From Lysinibacillus_B sp031181585 (GTDB lineage: Bacteria > Bacillota > Bacilli > Bacillales_A > Planococcaceae): a stretch of 64,000 nt of DNA. Positions 33,650 to 43,832 of the stretch are shown here, one piece after another. The notes under the pieces are model-generated. The model ran no database searches, was not told where the DNA came from, and saw only the letters and a list, made by a program, of their open reading frames with translations. The stretch spans positions 2,232,001-2,296,000 of the forward strand of contig NZ_CP154840.1 of the NCBI RefSeq assembly GCF_047301505.1, in the 5' to 3' direction. Each line of letters starts with the position of its first letter. Position 1 is the stretch's first letter. Both the position numbers and the translations under genes were made by a program.

Positions 33650-33970
33650 ATGGCGAAAAATAGTCCAGTTGTGGATTATGAAAAAATCGCACAGTTGGAG
33701 TCGTTCAAAAAATTGACAAAGAAAAAGAACGCTTTTCTTTGGACGCTCACAGCGGTTTTCATGGTGGCATATATGCTGCTGCCGGTATTAACTTCTTACA
33801 CAGAGATCTTACATCACAAGGCAATTGGGGATATCACTTGGGTGTGGATTTACTCTGGAGGATTATTCATCATGACATGGGTACTTGCGCATTTATATGT
33901 AGCAAAAGCAAACAGCTTTGATCGTGATGCAAAAGCTATCATCGAGGAATATGAAAGGGGTGTTAGCTAA
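33650..33970 (+). CDS. DUF485 membrane protein YjcH-like
   Basis: A 106-residue protein with two transmembrane helices (LWTLTAVFMVAYMLLPVLTS and WVWIYSGGLFIMTWVLAHLYV) and charged ends. DUF485 proteins accompany the acetate symporter ActP, probably as an accessory subunit. I use ATG 33650, since AGGGGGT is 7 bases upstream; ATG 33644 is too close to it. It overlaps actP by one base (TAATG). Confidence 0.93.
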   Translation: MAKNSPVVDYEKIAQLESFKKLTKKKNAFLWTLTAVFMVAYMLLPVLTSYTEILHHKAIGDITWVWIYSGGLFIMTWVLAHLYVAKANSFDRDAKAIIEEYERGVS

Positions 33971-35514
33971 TGAGTCCTACAGCGATAATATTTTTCGTAG
34001 CAATCGTTGGTTTAACATTGGTGATCACATGGTGGGCATCAAGACGCACATCAAGTGCGAGTGACTTCTACACTGCCGGTGGCGGTTTGACAGGTTGGCA
34101 GAATGGACTTGCTATTGCCGGTGACTACTTATCGGCCGCATCCTTCTTAGGGATCGCTGGTTCCATTGCCCTATTTGGTTTCGATGGATTCTTCTTCTCA
34201 ATCGGTTACTTAGTAGCTTATTTAGTTGTACTTTACATCGTAGCGGAACCTTTACGTAACTTAGGTAAGTTTACGCTAGCTGATATGATCACAGCTCGTT
34301 TTGATAAAGCAAAAGTTCGCGGGGTTGCAGCCCTTTCGACTATTACTATCGTATTGTTCTACATGATTGCACAACTAGTTGGTGCAGGTGCACTTATTCA
34401 ATTACTATTAGGTATCCCTTATTGGGTTGCGGTACTTTTGGTAGGCTTTATGATGACAGTTTACGTGCTTTTCGGTGGTATGACAGCAACGTCTTGGGTA
34501 CAAATTATTAAAGCTTGTTTATTAATGTTAGGTACAGTCATCATTTCCTTCCTTGTATTAGCAAAATTCGACTTCAACATTTTAACGATGTTCTCAGAAA
34601 TGAAAACGGCAACAGCAAATGGTGAAGCCTATTTAAACCCAGGTTTAAAATATACAAACGGAATTGATACAATCTCAATGCTTATTGCATTAGTATTAGG
34701 TACAGCTGGTCTTCCGCATATCCTTATGCGTTTCTTCACAGTAAAAGATGCGCAAACTGCTCGCTCTTCTGTTATCTGGGCTACATGGATTGTAGGGATT
34801 TTCTATATCTTAACAATCTTCCTAGGTTTCGGTGCAGCAGCATTTGTAGGTGTGGATGATATTATTGCAGCAAATGCAGCGGGTAACATGGCTGCCCCGC
34901 TTCTTGCAGAAGCTTTAGGCGGCGATATCCTATTCTCATTTGTATGTGCGGTAGCATTCGCAACAATCTTAGCGGTAGTAGCTGGTCTTGTACTTTCAGG
35001 TGCCTCTGCCCTATCGCATGATATTTATGGTCAGATTATTAAAAAAGGCAAAATTACAGAAAAAGAGCAAGTATTTGCTGCTCGTATTGGCTCAATCGCA
35101 ATCGCCGTTGTTTCAATCATTCTTGCATTAGGTGCACAAACATTAAACGTAGCGTTCCTAGTATCATTCGCCTTCTGTATTGCAGCATCAGCAAACTTAC
35201 CAGTAATCCTTTACACTATTTACTGGAAACGCTTTAACACAACTGGCGCTATTTCGGCTATGTTAACAGGTTTGATTTCAGCTCTAGTATTAGTATCTAT
35301 GTCACCAAACGTTTGGAATCCAGTAGAAGGAAAAGCGATTTTTGTTGGAGATCCGTTAATTATGTTAACAAACCCTGCAATTATCTCTGTACCACTAGGA
35401 TTCATCGCTGGTTGGTTAGGCAGCTACCTATCACCTGCTGAAGATCCAACGATTTACCGTGAAGTAGAGGTAAAAGCACAAACTGGTATTTCTGTTCAGG
35501 ATGTATCTCACTAA
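33970..35514 (+). CDS. actP: Cation/acetate symporter ActP
   Basis: A 514-residue sodium:solute symporter (SSS family) that imports acetate and other short monocarboxylates. Typical segments are SASDFYTAGGGLTGWQNGLAIAGDYLSAASFLGI, GTAGLPHILMRFFTVKDAQTARSSVIWATWIVGIFY, and ALSHDIYGQIIKKGKITEKEQVFAARI; about 13 helices are predicted by eye. It is coupled to yjcH. A decayed copy of its own 3' end lies 2.3 kb upstream, a sign of an old duplication. Confidence 0.95.
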   Translation: MSPTAIIFFVAIVGLTLVITWWASRRTSSASDFYTAGGGLTGWQNGLAIAGDYLSAASFLGIAGSIALFGFDGFFFSIGYLVAYLVVLYIVAEPLRNLGKFTLADMITARFDKAKVRGVAALSTITIVLFYMIAQLVGAGALIQLLLGIPYWVAVLLVGFMMTVYVLFGGMTATSWVQIIKACLLMLGTVIISFLVLAKFDFNILTMFSEMKTATANGEAYLNPGLKYTNGIDTISMLIALVLGTAGLPHILMRFFTVKDAQTARSSVIWATWIVGIFYILTIFLGFGAAAFVGVDDIIAANAAGNMAAPLLAEALGGDILFSFVCAVAFATILAVVAGLVLSGASALSHDIYGQIIKKGKITEKEQVFAARIGSIAIAVVSIILALGAQTLNVAFLVSFAFCIAASANLPVILYTIYWKRFNTTGAISAMLTGLISALVLVSMSPNVWNPVEGKAIFVGDPLIMLTNPAIISVPLGFIAGWLGSYLSPAEDPTIYREVEVKAQTGISVQDVSH

Positions 35515-35559
35515 TTTTAATTCATACAAAGGGTTCAACAACGTTTTATAAAGGGGTTT

Positions 35560-35588
35560 GACTTCTGACTTCGGTCAGGAGTCTTTTT
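35560..35588 (+). terminator. Terminator of yjcH-actP
   Basis: Stem GACTtCTGAC-ttcg-GTCAGgAGTC with a UUCG-type loop, then TTTTTAT. Confidence 0.85.
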
Positions 35589-35727
35589 ATATAGAAAAGA
35601 AAGTTTCAATTTAACAGACCTAATGACAAAAAGTAATGGTCCTTTCTATTTTGAAAACGATGTTTTAATCTTTTTACTTTTCACCTTCTATACAGCCCGG
35701 TAAAATATAGGACAGGAGGTGTTAAAA

Positions 35728-35904
35728 TTGGCAAAATCTGAAGCAAGAAAAAAACGCTTGAAACTATTGCGGCAGCATGGAAAAGATGTAGCAGAAATAC
35801 GTGGTGCAACTGATTTTTCTACACATGTACGAATGACAAAGTCGAAAAAGGAAACGCTGGATAAAGAATACAGGAAACACAAAAAGCATTACGAAGACGA
35901 CTAA
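35728..35904 (+). CDS. Small basic conserved-looking protein
   Basis: A 58-residue very basic protein (AKSEARKKRLKLLRQHGKDV then a central GATDFSTHVRMTKSKKETL). TTG 35728 is placed 8 bases after the strong site AGGAGGT, which supports real translation. No family is recognised; such charged peptides may bind nucleic acid. The stop codon lies inside the terminator hairpin. Confidence 0.65.
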   Translation: MAKSEARKKRLKLLRQHGKDVAEIRGATDFSTHVRMTKSKKETLDKEYRKHKKHYEDD

Positions 35905-35921
35905 TCGTTTCGTAATGCTTT
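35885..35921. terminator. Bidirectional terminator between the small ORF and parC
   Basis: Stem AAAGCATTACGAA / TTTCGTAATGCTTT; it serves the small + gene and possibly the minus-strand parC, whose stop is at 35937. Confidence 0.7.
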
Positions 35922-35936
35922 AGAGTTCTCTGCTGC

Positions 35937-38360
35937 TTATTGCTGCTTTACCGTAACAACGCGTACAAGCTTACCATCCCCTGCTGTATCTACACGTAAT
36001 GAGCCGTTTGAGTAACGGTCGGCGCGTGATAGATTGACTACCTGGATTTCTTCCTGCACACCTTTTTCTGTTTCTAGTAAAATTGTGTCAGACACCTTTA
36101 CTACGACAATTGCAAAGACGCGATGTGGATTTGATTTTAGTTCTTTTAATGTAACAACTCCACGTTTTGCCCGGTTCCCTGGCTCAATTTCAGATACGCT
36201 CATGCGTTTTACAGCTCCCCGCTGCGTCACAATGACAATATCCTGCTCTGTGCCTGGCTCTAGGATATTTGCCGCTGCCAGGTACTCACCTTCTTTTAAT
36301 TGAATCCCTTTCACGCCGGCTGTTTTAACACCTGTCACAGGCAGCTCTTCCATATCAAAGCGTATACTATAACTTGTGTTCGCTGTCAAAAGAACTTGCT
36401 TTTTGGAAGTAACAAGCTCTGCCATCATCATTTCATCGTTCCCTTTTAAGTTCATTGTCTTAATCGGCTTCGAATATCGTGTTACGACATAGTCCGCAAG
36501 AGCTGAACGCTTGATCTGGCCCTCTTTTGTTGCAGTAAAGATATATGTGTCTTCATGGTCAAATTTATCAACACCAATAACAGAAACGATCTCTTCATTT
36601 GCATCGATCGGTACAATACTTGAAATATGCTGTCCGAGATCCTTCCAGCGAATATCCGGCAGCTCATGAACAGGCTGATAGATATAATTCCCCTTGCTTG
36701 TAAAGAGCAATAAGAAGTGCTGTGTATTCAGTGTTTCTTCATACAACAGGTAATCAGATTCCTTCATAGCAAAATCCTTGCCGTTTGATGCCGCATAGGA
36801 ACGCTGGCTCGTCCGTTTCACATAGCCGTCCTTCGTTACTGTCACGACAACTTCTTCACTTGGTACAAGTACGTCCAATGTCACTTTAATTTCTTCAATC
36901 TCCGCTTGAATTTGAGAACGTCGCGGTTCGCTAAAGCGTTTTTTAATATCCAATAGCTCTGATTTAATTACTTTAATCAGCTTTTTCTCATCCTTTAAGA
37001 TAGCAGAAAGCTTATCAACGAGCTTTGTTAACTCTTCATGTTCTTGTTGAAGCTCTGTAATATCCGTATTCGTCAAACGGTATAATTGTAAGCTGACAAT
37101 TGCTTCTGCCTGCACTTCTGTGAAGGAGAACTTCGTCATTAAATTCGTTTTAGCATCACGTTTATCCTTCGAACCTCGGATAGTAGCAATGACTTCATCC
37201 AAGATTGATAGAGCTTTGATTAATCCTTCTACGATATGCAGACGATCCTTCGCTTTTTGAAGATCAAATTCAGAGCGTTTCGTTACCACTTCTTTTTGGT
37301 GGGCTATGTACGCATCCAAAATGAGTGGTAATGTCATCATCGTTGGACGGCGGTCGTGAATAGCAATCATATTAAAGTTGTAAGCGACTTGCAGATCCGT
37401 TGTTTTATACAGGTAATTTAAAATTCCTACTGCTGGAATATCCTTCTTCATTTCGATTACGATACGAAGACCCATACGATCTGATTCATCACGCACTTCT
37501 GCAATTCCTTCTAATCGCTTATCAAGACGCTGCTCATCGATTTTCTTCACAAGGTTTGCCTTATTTACTTCGTATGGAAGCTCTGTAATGACAATTTGCT
37601 CTTTGCTGCCTTTAATCGGTTCGATGTCCGCTTTGGCACGTACGATAATTTTCCCTCTGCCTGTCTCATACGCCTTTTTAATTCCGTCTACCCCTTGGAT
37701 AATACCACCTGTCGGGAAGTCAGGACCTTTTAGCACAGTCATTAGCTCATCTATTGTTGCCTCTGGTTTATCCAGGCGCATTAATACAGCATCCAGACTT
37801 TCTGCCAAATTATGTGGCGGAATATCAGTCGCATAGCCCGCCGAAATCCCTGTTGAACCATTAACAAGCAGGTTCGGGAAGCGTGCAGGCAATACAGTCG
37901 GCTCCATATCCTGATCATCGAAATTCGGCACAAACTCAACCGTACGTTTTGTAATATCTCGCAGTAATTCAGCCGAAATAGCCGATAAACGAGCTTCTGT
38001 ATAACGCATCGCTGCAGGCGGATCACCATCCACAGAACCGTTATTTCCATGCATTTCAATTAGCATATGACGTGCCTTCCAGTCCTGACTCATCCGAACC
38101 ATTGCCTCATAAACGGATGAATCACCGTGCGGATGGAAGTTACCGATTACGTTACCGACTGTCTTCGCTGATTTACGAAATGGCTTATCATGTGTATTGC
38201 CCTCATTGTACATTGCATATAAAATGCGTCGCTGTACTGGTTTTAGGCCGTCCCGCGCATCAGGCAGAGCCCGGTCTTGAATAATATATTTTGAATAGCG
38301 ACCAAAACGGTCACCCATAATTTCTTCTAATGGTAAGTCTTGAAAACGTTCCTGTGACAT
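35937..38360 (-). CDS. parC: DNA topoisomerase IV subunit A
   Basis: An 807-residue breakage-reunion subunit that decatenates daughter chromosomes. The catalytic Tyr120 lies in PPAAMRYTEARLS. The quinolone-determining region, HPHGDSSVYEAMVRM, has the sensitive-type Ser81 and Glu85. A coiled-coil gate follows, then a C-terminal wheel of six-blade repeats such as VVVTVTKDGYVKRTSQRSY. Its ATG overlaps the parE stop by one base, the standard parE-parC order. Confidence 0.98.
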   Translation of the reverse strand: MSQERFQDLPLEEIMGDRFGRYSKYIIQDRALPDARDGLKPVQRRILYAMYNEGNTHDKPFRKSAKTVGNVIGNFHPHGDSSVYEAMVRMSQDWKARHMLIEMHGNNGSVDGDPPAAMRYTEARLSAISAELLRDITKRTVEFVPNFDDQDMEPTVLPARFPNLLVNGSTGISAGYATDIPPHNLAESLDAVLMRLDKPEATIDELMTVLKGPDFPTGGIIQGVDGIKKAYETGRGKIIVRAKADIEPIKGSKEQIVITELPYEVNKANLVKKIDEQRLDKRLEGIAEVRDESDRMGLRIVIEMKKDIPAVGILNYLYKTTDLQVAYNFNMIAIHDRRPTMMTLPLILDAYIAHQKEVVTKRSEFDLQKAKDRLHIVEGLIKALSILDEVIATIRGSKDKRDAKTNLMTKFSFTEVQAEAIVSLQLYRLTNTDITELQQEHEELTKLVDKLSAILKDEKKLIKVIKSELLDIKKRFSEPRRSQIQAEIEEIKVTLDVLVPSEEVVVTVTKDGYVKRTSQRSYAASNGKDFAMKESDYLLYEETLNTQHFLLLFTSKGNYIYQPVHELPDIRWKDLGQHISSIVPIDANEEIVSVIGVDKFDHEDTYIFTATKEGQIKRSALADYVVTRYSKPIKTMNLKGNDEMMMAELVTSKKQVLLTANTSYSIRFDMEELPVTGVKTAGVKGIQLKEGEYLAAANILEPGTEQDIVIVTQRGAVKRMSVSEIEPGNRAKRGVVTLKELKSNPHRVFAIVVVKVSDTILLETEKGVQEEIQVVNLSRADRYSNGSLRVDTAGDGKLVRVVTVKQQ

Positions 38361-40330
38361 TATACTTCCTCCTCATGAATGTGCTCGTTTTCCAAAATGT
38401 TGCCGTCTTCCTCCATACCGAAGTTGACATTTGATTCAATCCATTTTCGACGAGGCTCTACTTTATCACCCATGAGTGTTGTCACATGACGCTCTGCCCG
38501 TGCAGCATCTTCAATCGTTACCCGAATCAGTGTACGTGTTTCAGGATTCATCGTTGTATCCCATAATTGATCGGCATTCATCTCGCCTAGGCCTTTATAA
38601 CGCTGAATAATATAGCCTTTGCCGACTTTTTTCATAGCCGACTGCAGCTCTCTTTCAGTCCAGGCATATTCGATGATTTCTTTTTTTCCGCTGCCTTTCG
38701 ATACTTTGTATAGAGGTGGCAGGGCGATGAACACCTTCCCTGCTTCGACAAGTGGCCGCATATAGCGGTAGAAGAATGTCAATAGGAGGACTTGAATGTG
38801 TGCGCCGTCTGTATCGGCATCGGTCATGATTACAACCTTATCGTACGCCGCATCTTCCACATTGAAATCTGTGCCTACCCCAGCACCAATCGCATGGATG
38901 ATGGTAGAAATTTCTTCGTTTTTCATAATGTCTTGCAGTTTGGCTTTCTCTGTATTGATAACCTTCCCGCGGAGCGGCAGGATTGCTTGGAAGCTCCGAT
39001 CACGTCCCTGCTTCGCTGAACCGCCTGCGGAATCTCCTTCTACCAGGTAGAGCTCATTTTTTGACGCATTTTTCGACTGAGCCGGAGTCAATTTCCCTGA
39101 AAGAATGGTTGCCCCTTTTTTATTCTTTTTACCATTACGGGCATCTTCCCGTGCTTTTCGAGCGGCTTCTCTCACCTGCTGCGCACGAATAGCTTTTCGC
39201 ACAAGCGAGGCAGACAATTCTGCGTTTTCTTCGAGTACGTAAAGAAGCTGCTCTGATACAACTGTATCTACAGCATAACGCGCTTCGCTTGTCCCAAGCT
39301 TGCCTTTCGTCTGCCCTTCAAATTGCAGCAGATGCTCTGGAATACGGACAGAAACGATAGCGGATAAACCTTCTCGGATATCTGTCCCTTCAAGGTTTTT
39401 ATCCTTTTCCTTCAGCAGGCCGATTTTGCGTGCATACTCATTGAATACACGTGTCAGGGCTGATTTTGCACCTGTTTCATGTGTCCCGCCATCACGGGTA
39501 CGAACGTTATTAACAAACGATAGGATTGTCTCTGAGTAGCCGTCATTAAATTGGAAAGCAAATTCGACCTCAATGTCGTGTTGAGACCCTTCCACGTATT
39601 TGACTGGATGTAGAACATCCTTTTCCTCATTTAGGTAAGCAACAAATGCCTCGATCCCATTTTCGTAAAAGAAAACATCGTGCTGGCCTTCGCCGCGCTC
39701 ATCAATCAGTTCAATTTTCAAGCCTTTCAGCAGAAATGCTGATTCTCTTAAGCGCTCCGCCAGTGTATCATAGTTAAACTTCGTGACAGAAAAAATCTCC
39801 TTGTCCGGTAAGAAGTGGACAAGGGTACCTGTTTCTTTCGTTTTGCCAATCGATTCTAGTGAAGTAGCGGGTTTCCCTCCATTTTCAAAACGCTGGCGAT
39901 GGATGACCCCATCCCGGTGAATTGTTACTTCTAAAAAGGATGAGAGAGCATTTACAACGGATGAACCAACACCGTGCAAGCCTCCACTTGTTTTATAACC
40001 GCCTTGACCGAACTTCCCGCCGGCATGCAGTATCGTAAAGATGACTTCCGGAGTCGGTTTCCCCATTTTATGCATACCTGTAGGCATCCCGCGTCCGAAG
40101 TCACGTACACTTAGGCTGTTGTCTTCGTGAATTTTTACGATGATATGTGTACCAAAACCAGCAAGCGCTTCATCAACAGCATTATCGACTATTTCATAGA
40201 CTAAATGATGAAGGCCACGCCCGTCTGTGGAACCGATATACATCCCTGGTCTTTTACGAACAGCTTCTAAACCTTCTAATACTTGAATTGCATCGTCGTT
40301 ATACGCGATGCCTGGCTGTTTTTTTGCCAA
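38360..40330 (-). CDS. parE: DNA topoisomerase IV subunit B
   Basis: A 656-residue ATPase subunit. It has a GHKL ATP site (EIVDNAVDEALAGFGTHI, DFGRGMP, KTSGGLHGVGSSVVNALS), a transducer domain, and a TOPRIM domain (LYLVEGDSAGGSAKQGRDRSFQAILPLRGK, MTDADTDGAHIQVLLLTFFYRYMRPL). ATG 40330 follows GGAGGGG. It is divergent from plsY; the B. subtilis neighbour yneT is absent from the gap. Confidence 0.98.
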   Translation of the reverse strand: MAKKQPGIAYNDDAIQVLEGLEAVRKRPGMYIGSTDGRGLHHLVYEIVDNAVDEALAGFGTHIIVKIHEDNSLSVRDFGRGMPTGMHKMGKPTPEVIFTILHAGGKFGQGGYKTSGGLHGVGSSVVNALSSFLEVTIHRDGVIHRQRFENGGKPATSLESIGKTKETGTLVHFLPDKEIFSVTKFNYDTLAERLRESAFLLKGLKIELIDERGEGQHDVFFYENGIEAFVAYLNEEKDVLHPVKYVEGSQHDIEVEFAFQFNDGYSETILSFVNNVRTRDGGTHETGAKSALTRVFNEYARKIGLLKEKDKNLEGTDIREGLSAIVSVRIPEHLLQFEGQTKGKLGTSEARYAVDTVVSEQLLYVLEENAELSASLVRKAIRAQQVREAARKAREDARNGKKNKKGATILSGKLTPAQSKNASKNELYLVEGDSAGGSAKQGRDRSFQAILPLRGKVINTEKAKLQDIMKNEEISTIIHAIGAGVGTDFNVEDAAYDKVVIMTDADTDGAHIQVLLLTFFYRYMRPLVEAGKVFIALPPLYKVSKGSGKKEIIEYAWTERELQSAMKKVGKGYIIQRYKGLGEMNADQLWDTTMNPETRTLIRVTIEDAARAERHVTTLMGDKVEPRRKWIESNVNFGMEEDGNILENEHIHEEEV

Positions 40331-40724
40331 ATCTATTCCCCTCCAAAACCAAACAAACGTTCTATTTACTACTAATCGTACTGCGAAAAGTAGGCCATGT
40401 CAATGTTTCCAAAGAACGCAATCAGACATTTATTGTAACATTAACTCTGTCTCATTAAAAGTTCACGCTCTATTGAAATTCATGAAGCACCTTGTCTTTT
40501 CCTTCTTTTATCACAAAATATACAATAAAATATTTCCTTATCTACTGAATTACACCAGTGACTGTCTGTTTTAGTTAATTGTATGACAGATCGGCTTTTT
40601 CCTCTATATAAAGCCGCATCATTACAAAATTAATACTTTCTAATTTATTTAAAAGCGTGTAAAATATTTATTACAACCTATTAGCACCAACTAATAATTT
40701 TGAATATTGAAAGGGGCACAACGC
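40331..40724. other. Divergent parE/plsY intergenic region
   Basis: AT-rich, with no gene seen. It must hold both promoters, but no hexamer pair is convincing. Confidence 0.4.
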
Positions 40725-41327
40725 ATGGTGAATGCATTGATAATACTTTGTGCTTATCTAATTGGTTCGATTCCCTCAGGCCTGTGGATAGGAAAAGCGT
40801 TTTATAAAACGGACATACGAGAACACGGAAGTGGAAATTTAGGAGCAACGAACACCTTCCGTATCCTAGGAAAGAAAGCAGGCATCATCGTCACGGTGAT
40901 GGATGTGCTCAAAGGTACGGCAGCTGTATTACTGCCGCTCATCCCTTATTTCCAAGACTCATCAATTCATCCGCTCTTATTAGGAGCTATAGCTGTTGTC
41001 GGTCATATGTTTCCTATCTTTGCAAGCTTTAGAGGCGGTAAAGCTGTTGCGACCAGTGCGGGTGTGCTGCTCGGTTATACATGGCCGCTATTTGTTATCC
41101 TGGTTATCGTTTTCTTAATTTCATTAAAAATTACGAAAATGGTCAGCCTTACATCTATGATCGCATCTTTGATTGCACTTATTTACAGTATTATTTACGG
41201 AGTTGTCACAGGTGAATGGGCATTATGCATTTTAGTAGCGGTCTTATCCACTTTTATCATCTATCGTCATCGTGCAAATATCCAGCGCATCAAGAATGGG
41301 ACAGAACCGAAAGTAACTTGGATATAA
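40725..41327 (+). CDS. plsY: Glycerol-3-phosphate acyltransferase PlsY
   Basis: A 200-residue membrane enzyme that transfers an acyl group from acyl-phosphate to glycerol 3-phosphate, the first step of phospholipid synthesis. The three PlsY motifs are canonical: HGSGNLGATNTFRILG, MFPIFASFRGGKAVATSAGVLLG and YRHRANIQRIKNGTE. ATG 40725 follows AAAGGGG; the frame extends upstream to a TTG that overlaps that site. The order with yneR and parEC matches B. subtilis (where it is yneS). A second, divergent PlsY lies at 61.1 kb. Confidence 0.96.
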   Translation: MVNALIILCAYLIGSIPSGLWIGKAFYKTDIREHGSGNLGATNTFRILGKKAGIIVTVMDVLKGTAAVLLPLIPYFQDSSIHPLLLGAIAVVGHMFPIFASFRGGKAVATSAGVLLGYTWPLFVILVIVFLISLKITKMVSLTSMIASLIALIYSIIYGVVTGEWALCILVAVLSTFIIYRHRANIQRIKNGTEPKVTWI

Positions 41328-41384
41328 CTGATATCTACTACTCATCAGAGCACATACGTTTCTCAGCATTCAACATTCTATAAT

Positions 41385-41412
41385 AAAAGCCCTCTTTTTG
41401 AGGGCTTTTTAT
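41385..41412 (+). terminator. Terminator of plsY
   Basis: Stem AAAAGCCCTC / GAGGGCTTTTT with a short T loop. Confidence 0.9.
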
Positions 41413-41459
41413 TTTCATTATGCTAGAGTGTCGGCATAATAGAACTAGAGGTGATAATT

Positions 41460-41762
41460 TTGAAAATACTGATAGCAAATGAAGCATATGAATGGTTTAA
41501 AGAAGAGATGGAGGTAGAACCCGGCGATTACATTCGCTTTTATGCTAGATATGGCGGCTCCTCCCCTTTTCATGAAGGATTTTCTCTTGGTATGAATCGA
41601 GAGCTTCCTCATGAAATCGGTGTGGAAACTGAACTAGAAGGTGTTCATTTCTATATTGAAAAGGCAGATGAATGGTTTTTCAACGGACATAATTTACATG
41701 TATCTGTTGATACAGCAATAAGTGAACTAAAGTACGAATATAAACCTGCTACAAGTGTGTAG
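41460..41762 (+). CDS. yneR: HesB/IscA-like protein YneR
   Basis: A 100-residue protein of the YneR branch of the HesB/IscA fold (IANEAYEWFKEEMEVEPGDY, FYARYGGSSPFHEGFSLGM). It lacks the three cysteines that bind iron-sulfur clusters in true IscA proteins, so cluster assembly is unlikely. I start at TTG 41460, behind AGAGGTGAT. The stop codon lies in the terminator hairpin. Its position next to plsY is conserved with B. subtilis. Confidence 0.88.
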   Translation: MKILIANEAYEWFKEEMEVEPGDYIRFYARYGGSSPFHEGFSLGMNRELPHEIGVETELEGVHFYIEKADEWFFNGHNLHVSVDTAISELKYEYKPATSV

Positions 41763-41772
41763 CAGGTTTTTA
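41743..41772 (+). terminator. Terminator overlapping the yneR stop
   Basis: Perfect 10-bp stem AACCTGCTAC / GTAGCAGGTT then TTTA; TAG at 41760-41762 is inside it. Confidence 0.88.
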
Positions 41773-41813
41773 CTATGTAAGCAGAAAATCCTGTAAAAGT
41801 TACCAGTCGTTTG

Positions 41814-41822
41814 TGCTATAAT
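41814..41822 (+). promoter_or_regulatory. Extended -10 promoter of the chemoreceptor gene
   Basis: TGCTATAAT forms an extended -10 (TGnTATAAT) with no good -35, 28 bases upstream of the start. It is not a SigD-type sequence. Confidence 0.55.
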
Positions 41823-41849
41823 GAGGCTGATTATCAGGAAGGAGCGCCT

Positions 41850-43820
41850 ATGAAATTTGATTCATTAAACAAAAAACTAATTTCCGTATTTTTATCAGTT
41901 ATCATACTCTCTCTCGTTATTACAGGAGTAATCCTTTTTTTCACTTCTACTGCTAGTTTAAATACGATGAGTGAAAAGCAGCAAAAAGAGTTCGAGTATA
42001 TGGTACAAGAACATTTTAAGACAACTTCTCAGGAACTTCTAGAACTCACATCTTTATATGCTGAAGACAGCGTGCTTTTACAAGCGCTTGCTGATGAAGA
42101 TCGGGCCGCTGTTCAAAATGCTATATTACCTCTATATAGCCGATTGAATAAGGAACATGGCTTAACGGTTATGGAAATCGGCGACATTAACGGTAAGGTA
42201 CTCGTAAGGGGACATAACCCAGAGTCATTTGGCGATGATAAAAGCGATCTTCCTGCCATTCAGAATGCTTTAACCGGAGAGACTTCGGCTGGTTTTGAAT
42301 TTGGAAGCAGCGGTCTATCAGTAAGGGCTTTTGCTCCGCTGAAGATTAACGGAAAGATTGTTGGTACAATCCAGACAGGTCTAAATGATTCGTTTGTTAA
42401 GGACCTGCAGAATCTTGTTCCAGGTCTTGCAATCGATCTCTATAACGAGGAGCAGAAGGTTGTTGTTTCTTCAGTGGCGGATCATATCGGAAATTCTATG
42501 AAAGATCAATCCATTTTAGCTGCTGTGAACAACGGGGAAACAATTCAGCAAAAGGATGAGCTCCTGTATGAAACATTCATGCCGATGTATGATCCTACTG
42601 AGTCCAAAATTATCGGAACAATACATATTAGTCAGGACATCTCTATTATATGGAATACGAAAAAACAGATATTCTTTATTGCCGTAGCTGTACTCCTCGG
42701 GGCAATTGGGACAGGCATAATCATCGCTATTTTATTCAGCCGTTCTATCTCTAAACCAGTGAAGGCTATTTCTGGACAAATGACTGTCATGGCAACGGGT
42801 GATTTGCGACAAGAGCTGCATGTAAAGGAACGTAACGATGAAATCGGTGAACTGATTATCAACATCAGGAGTTTCCAGGGGAATTTAAAAAATACCTTAT
42901 CAGACGTGACTGTATCGGCCGCAGAAGTCTCCTCATATAGTGAGGAGCTGGCATCTGCTTCAAAAGAGGTTGCACTCGGTTCTCAGCAGATTGCGAACAC
43001 AATGGAAGAGCTGTCAAGCGGTGCTGAAAGACAGATTGATGCAGCAACTGAACTCTCTTCCCTTATGAACGACTACGCACTTAAAATGCAAAATACTAAT
43101 TCCCGCACTGTTGAGTTACAGGAACTTACTACGAGGGTTGTTGATTTTTCAAATGATGGCAAAGTGCAAATTAACCGTTCAAATGAACAAATGTCCTCTA
43201 TCTTCCATGTAGTGGAGGAAACAAAAAAGAAAATGGACAAACTTGATAATCAAACAAAGGATATCTCCTCGTTCGTTGCGATTATCAAGGACGTTGCCAA
43301 CCAAACGAATCTGCTGGCACTAAACGCTTCGATTGAAGCAGCACGTGCAGGTGAACACGGAAAAGGGTTTGCAGTCGTAGCAGAAGAAGTACGAAAACTG
43401 GCCGATCAGGTAGCTGTTTCTGTAGATGAGATTACAATCATTATGCAGGCAATCCAACAGGATACTGTTGAGGTTAATAAGTCCCTTGATAAAGGCTACG
43501 CTGAAGCGAGCGCTGGCTCTGCACAATTGCAGACGACAGCTAATACCTTCAACTCAATTAATGAAGCGATGCAGCATGTTGCGGAAAATATACTGCTCGT
43601 AATCGATAATATCGGAAATATGGCAACGGAAAGCCAAACAATCAATGCAGCAATTCAAGAAATTTCGGCTATTACAGAAGAAGCATCTGCCGGCATTGAA
43701 GAGACAACTGCAACAGCCATTCAATCAAGTGAACTAATTACTGAAGTATCGAATGGTACAGAACGCCTCGCAGCACTTGCGACAGAGCTTGATACTCTTG
43801 TGAAACAATATAAACTTTAA
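41850..43820 (+). CDS. Methyl-accepting chemotaxis protein
   Basis: A 656-residue membrane chemoreceptor. TM1 is at about 14-35 (FLSVIILSLVITGVILFFT). An extracellular Cache-type sensor spans about 36-270 (LYSRLNKEHGLTVMEIGDINGKVLVRGHNPESFGDD). TM2 is at about 274-297, HAMP about 298-350, and a long cytoplasmic coiled coil ends in the CheA/CheW-binding tip DVANQTNLLALNASIEAARAGEHGKGFAVVAEEVRKLADQ. ATG 41850 follows AGGAAGGAGC. Its ligand is unknown; Cache receptors usually sense small organic acids or amino acids. It ends at a strong terminator. Confidence 0.95.
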   Translation: MKFDSLNKKLISVFLSVIILSLVITGVILFFTSTASLNTMSEKQQKEFEYMVQEHFKTTSQELLELTSLYAEDSVLLQALADEDRAAVQNAILPLYSRLNKEHGLTVMEIGDINGKVLVRGHNPESFGDDKSDLPAIQNALTGETSAGFEFGSSGLSVRAFAPLKINGKIVGTIQTGLNDSFVKDLQNLVPGLAIDLYNEEQKVVVSSVADHIGNSMKDQSILAAVNNGETIQQKDELLYETFMPMYDPTESKIIGTIHISQDISIIWNTKKQIFFIAVAVLLGAIGTGIIIAILFSRSISKPVKAISGQMTVMATGDLRQELHVKERNDEIGELIINIRSFQGNLKNTLSDVTVSAAEVSSYSEELASASKEVALGSQQIANTMEELSSGAERQIDAATELSSLMNDYALKMQNTNSRTVELQELTTRVVDFSNDGKVQINRSNEQMSSIFHVVEETKKKMDKLDNQTKDISSFVAIIKDVANQTNLLALNASIEAARAGEHGKGFAVVAEEVRKLADQVAVSVDEITIIMQAIQQDTVEVNKSLDKGYAEASAGSAQLQTTANTFNSINEAMQHVAENILLVIDNIGNMATESQTINAAIQEISAITEEASAGIEETTATAIQSSELITEVSNGTERLAALATELDTLVKQYKL

Positions 43821-43832
43821 AATACGAATAAA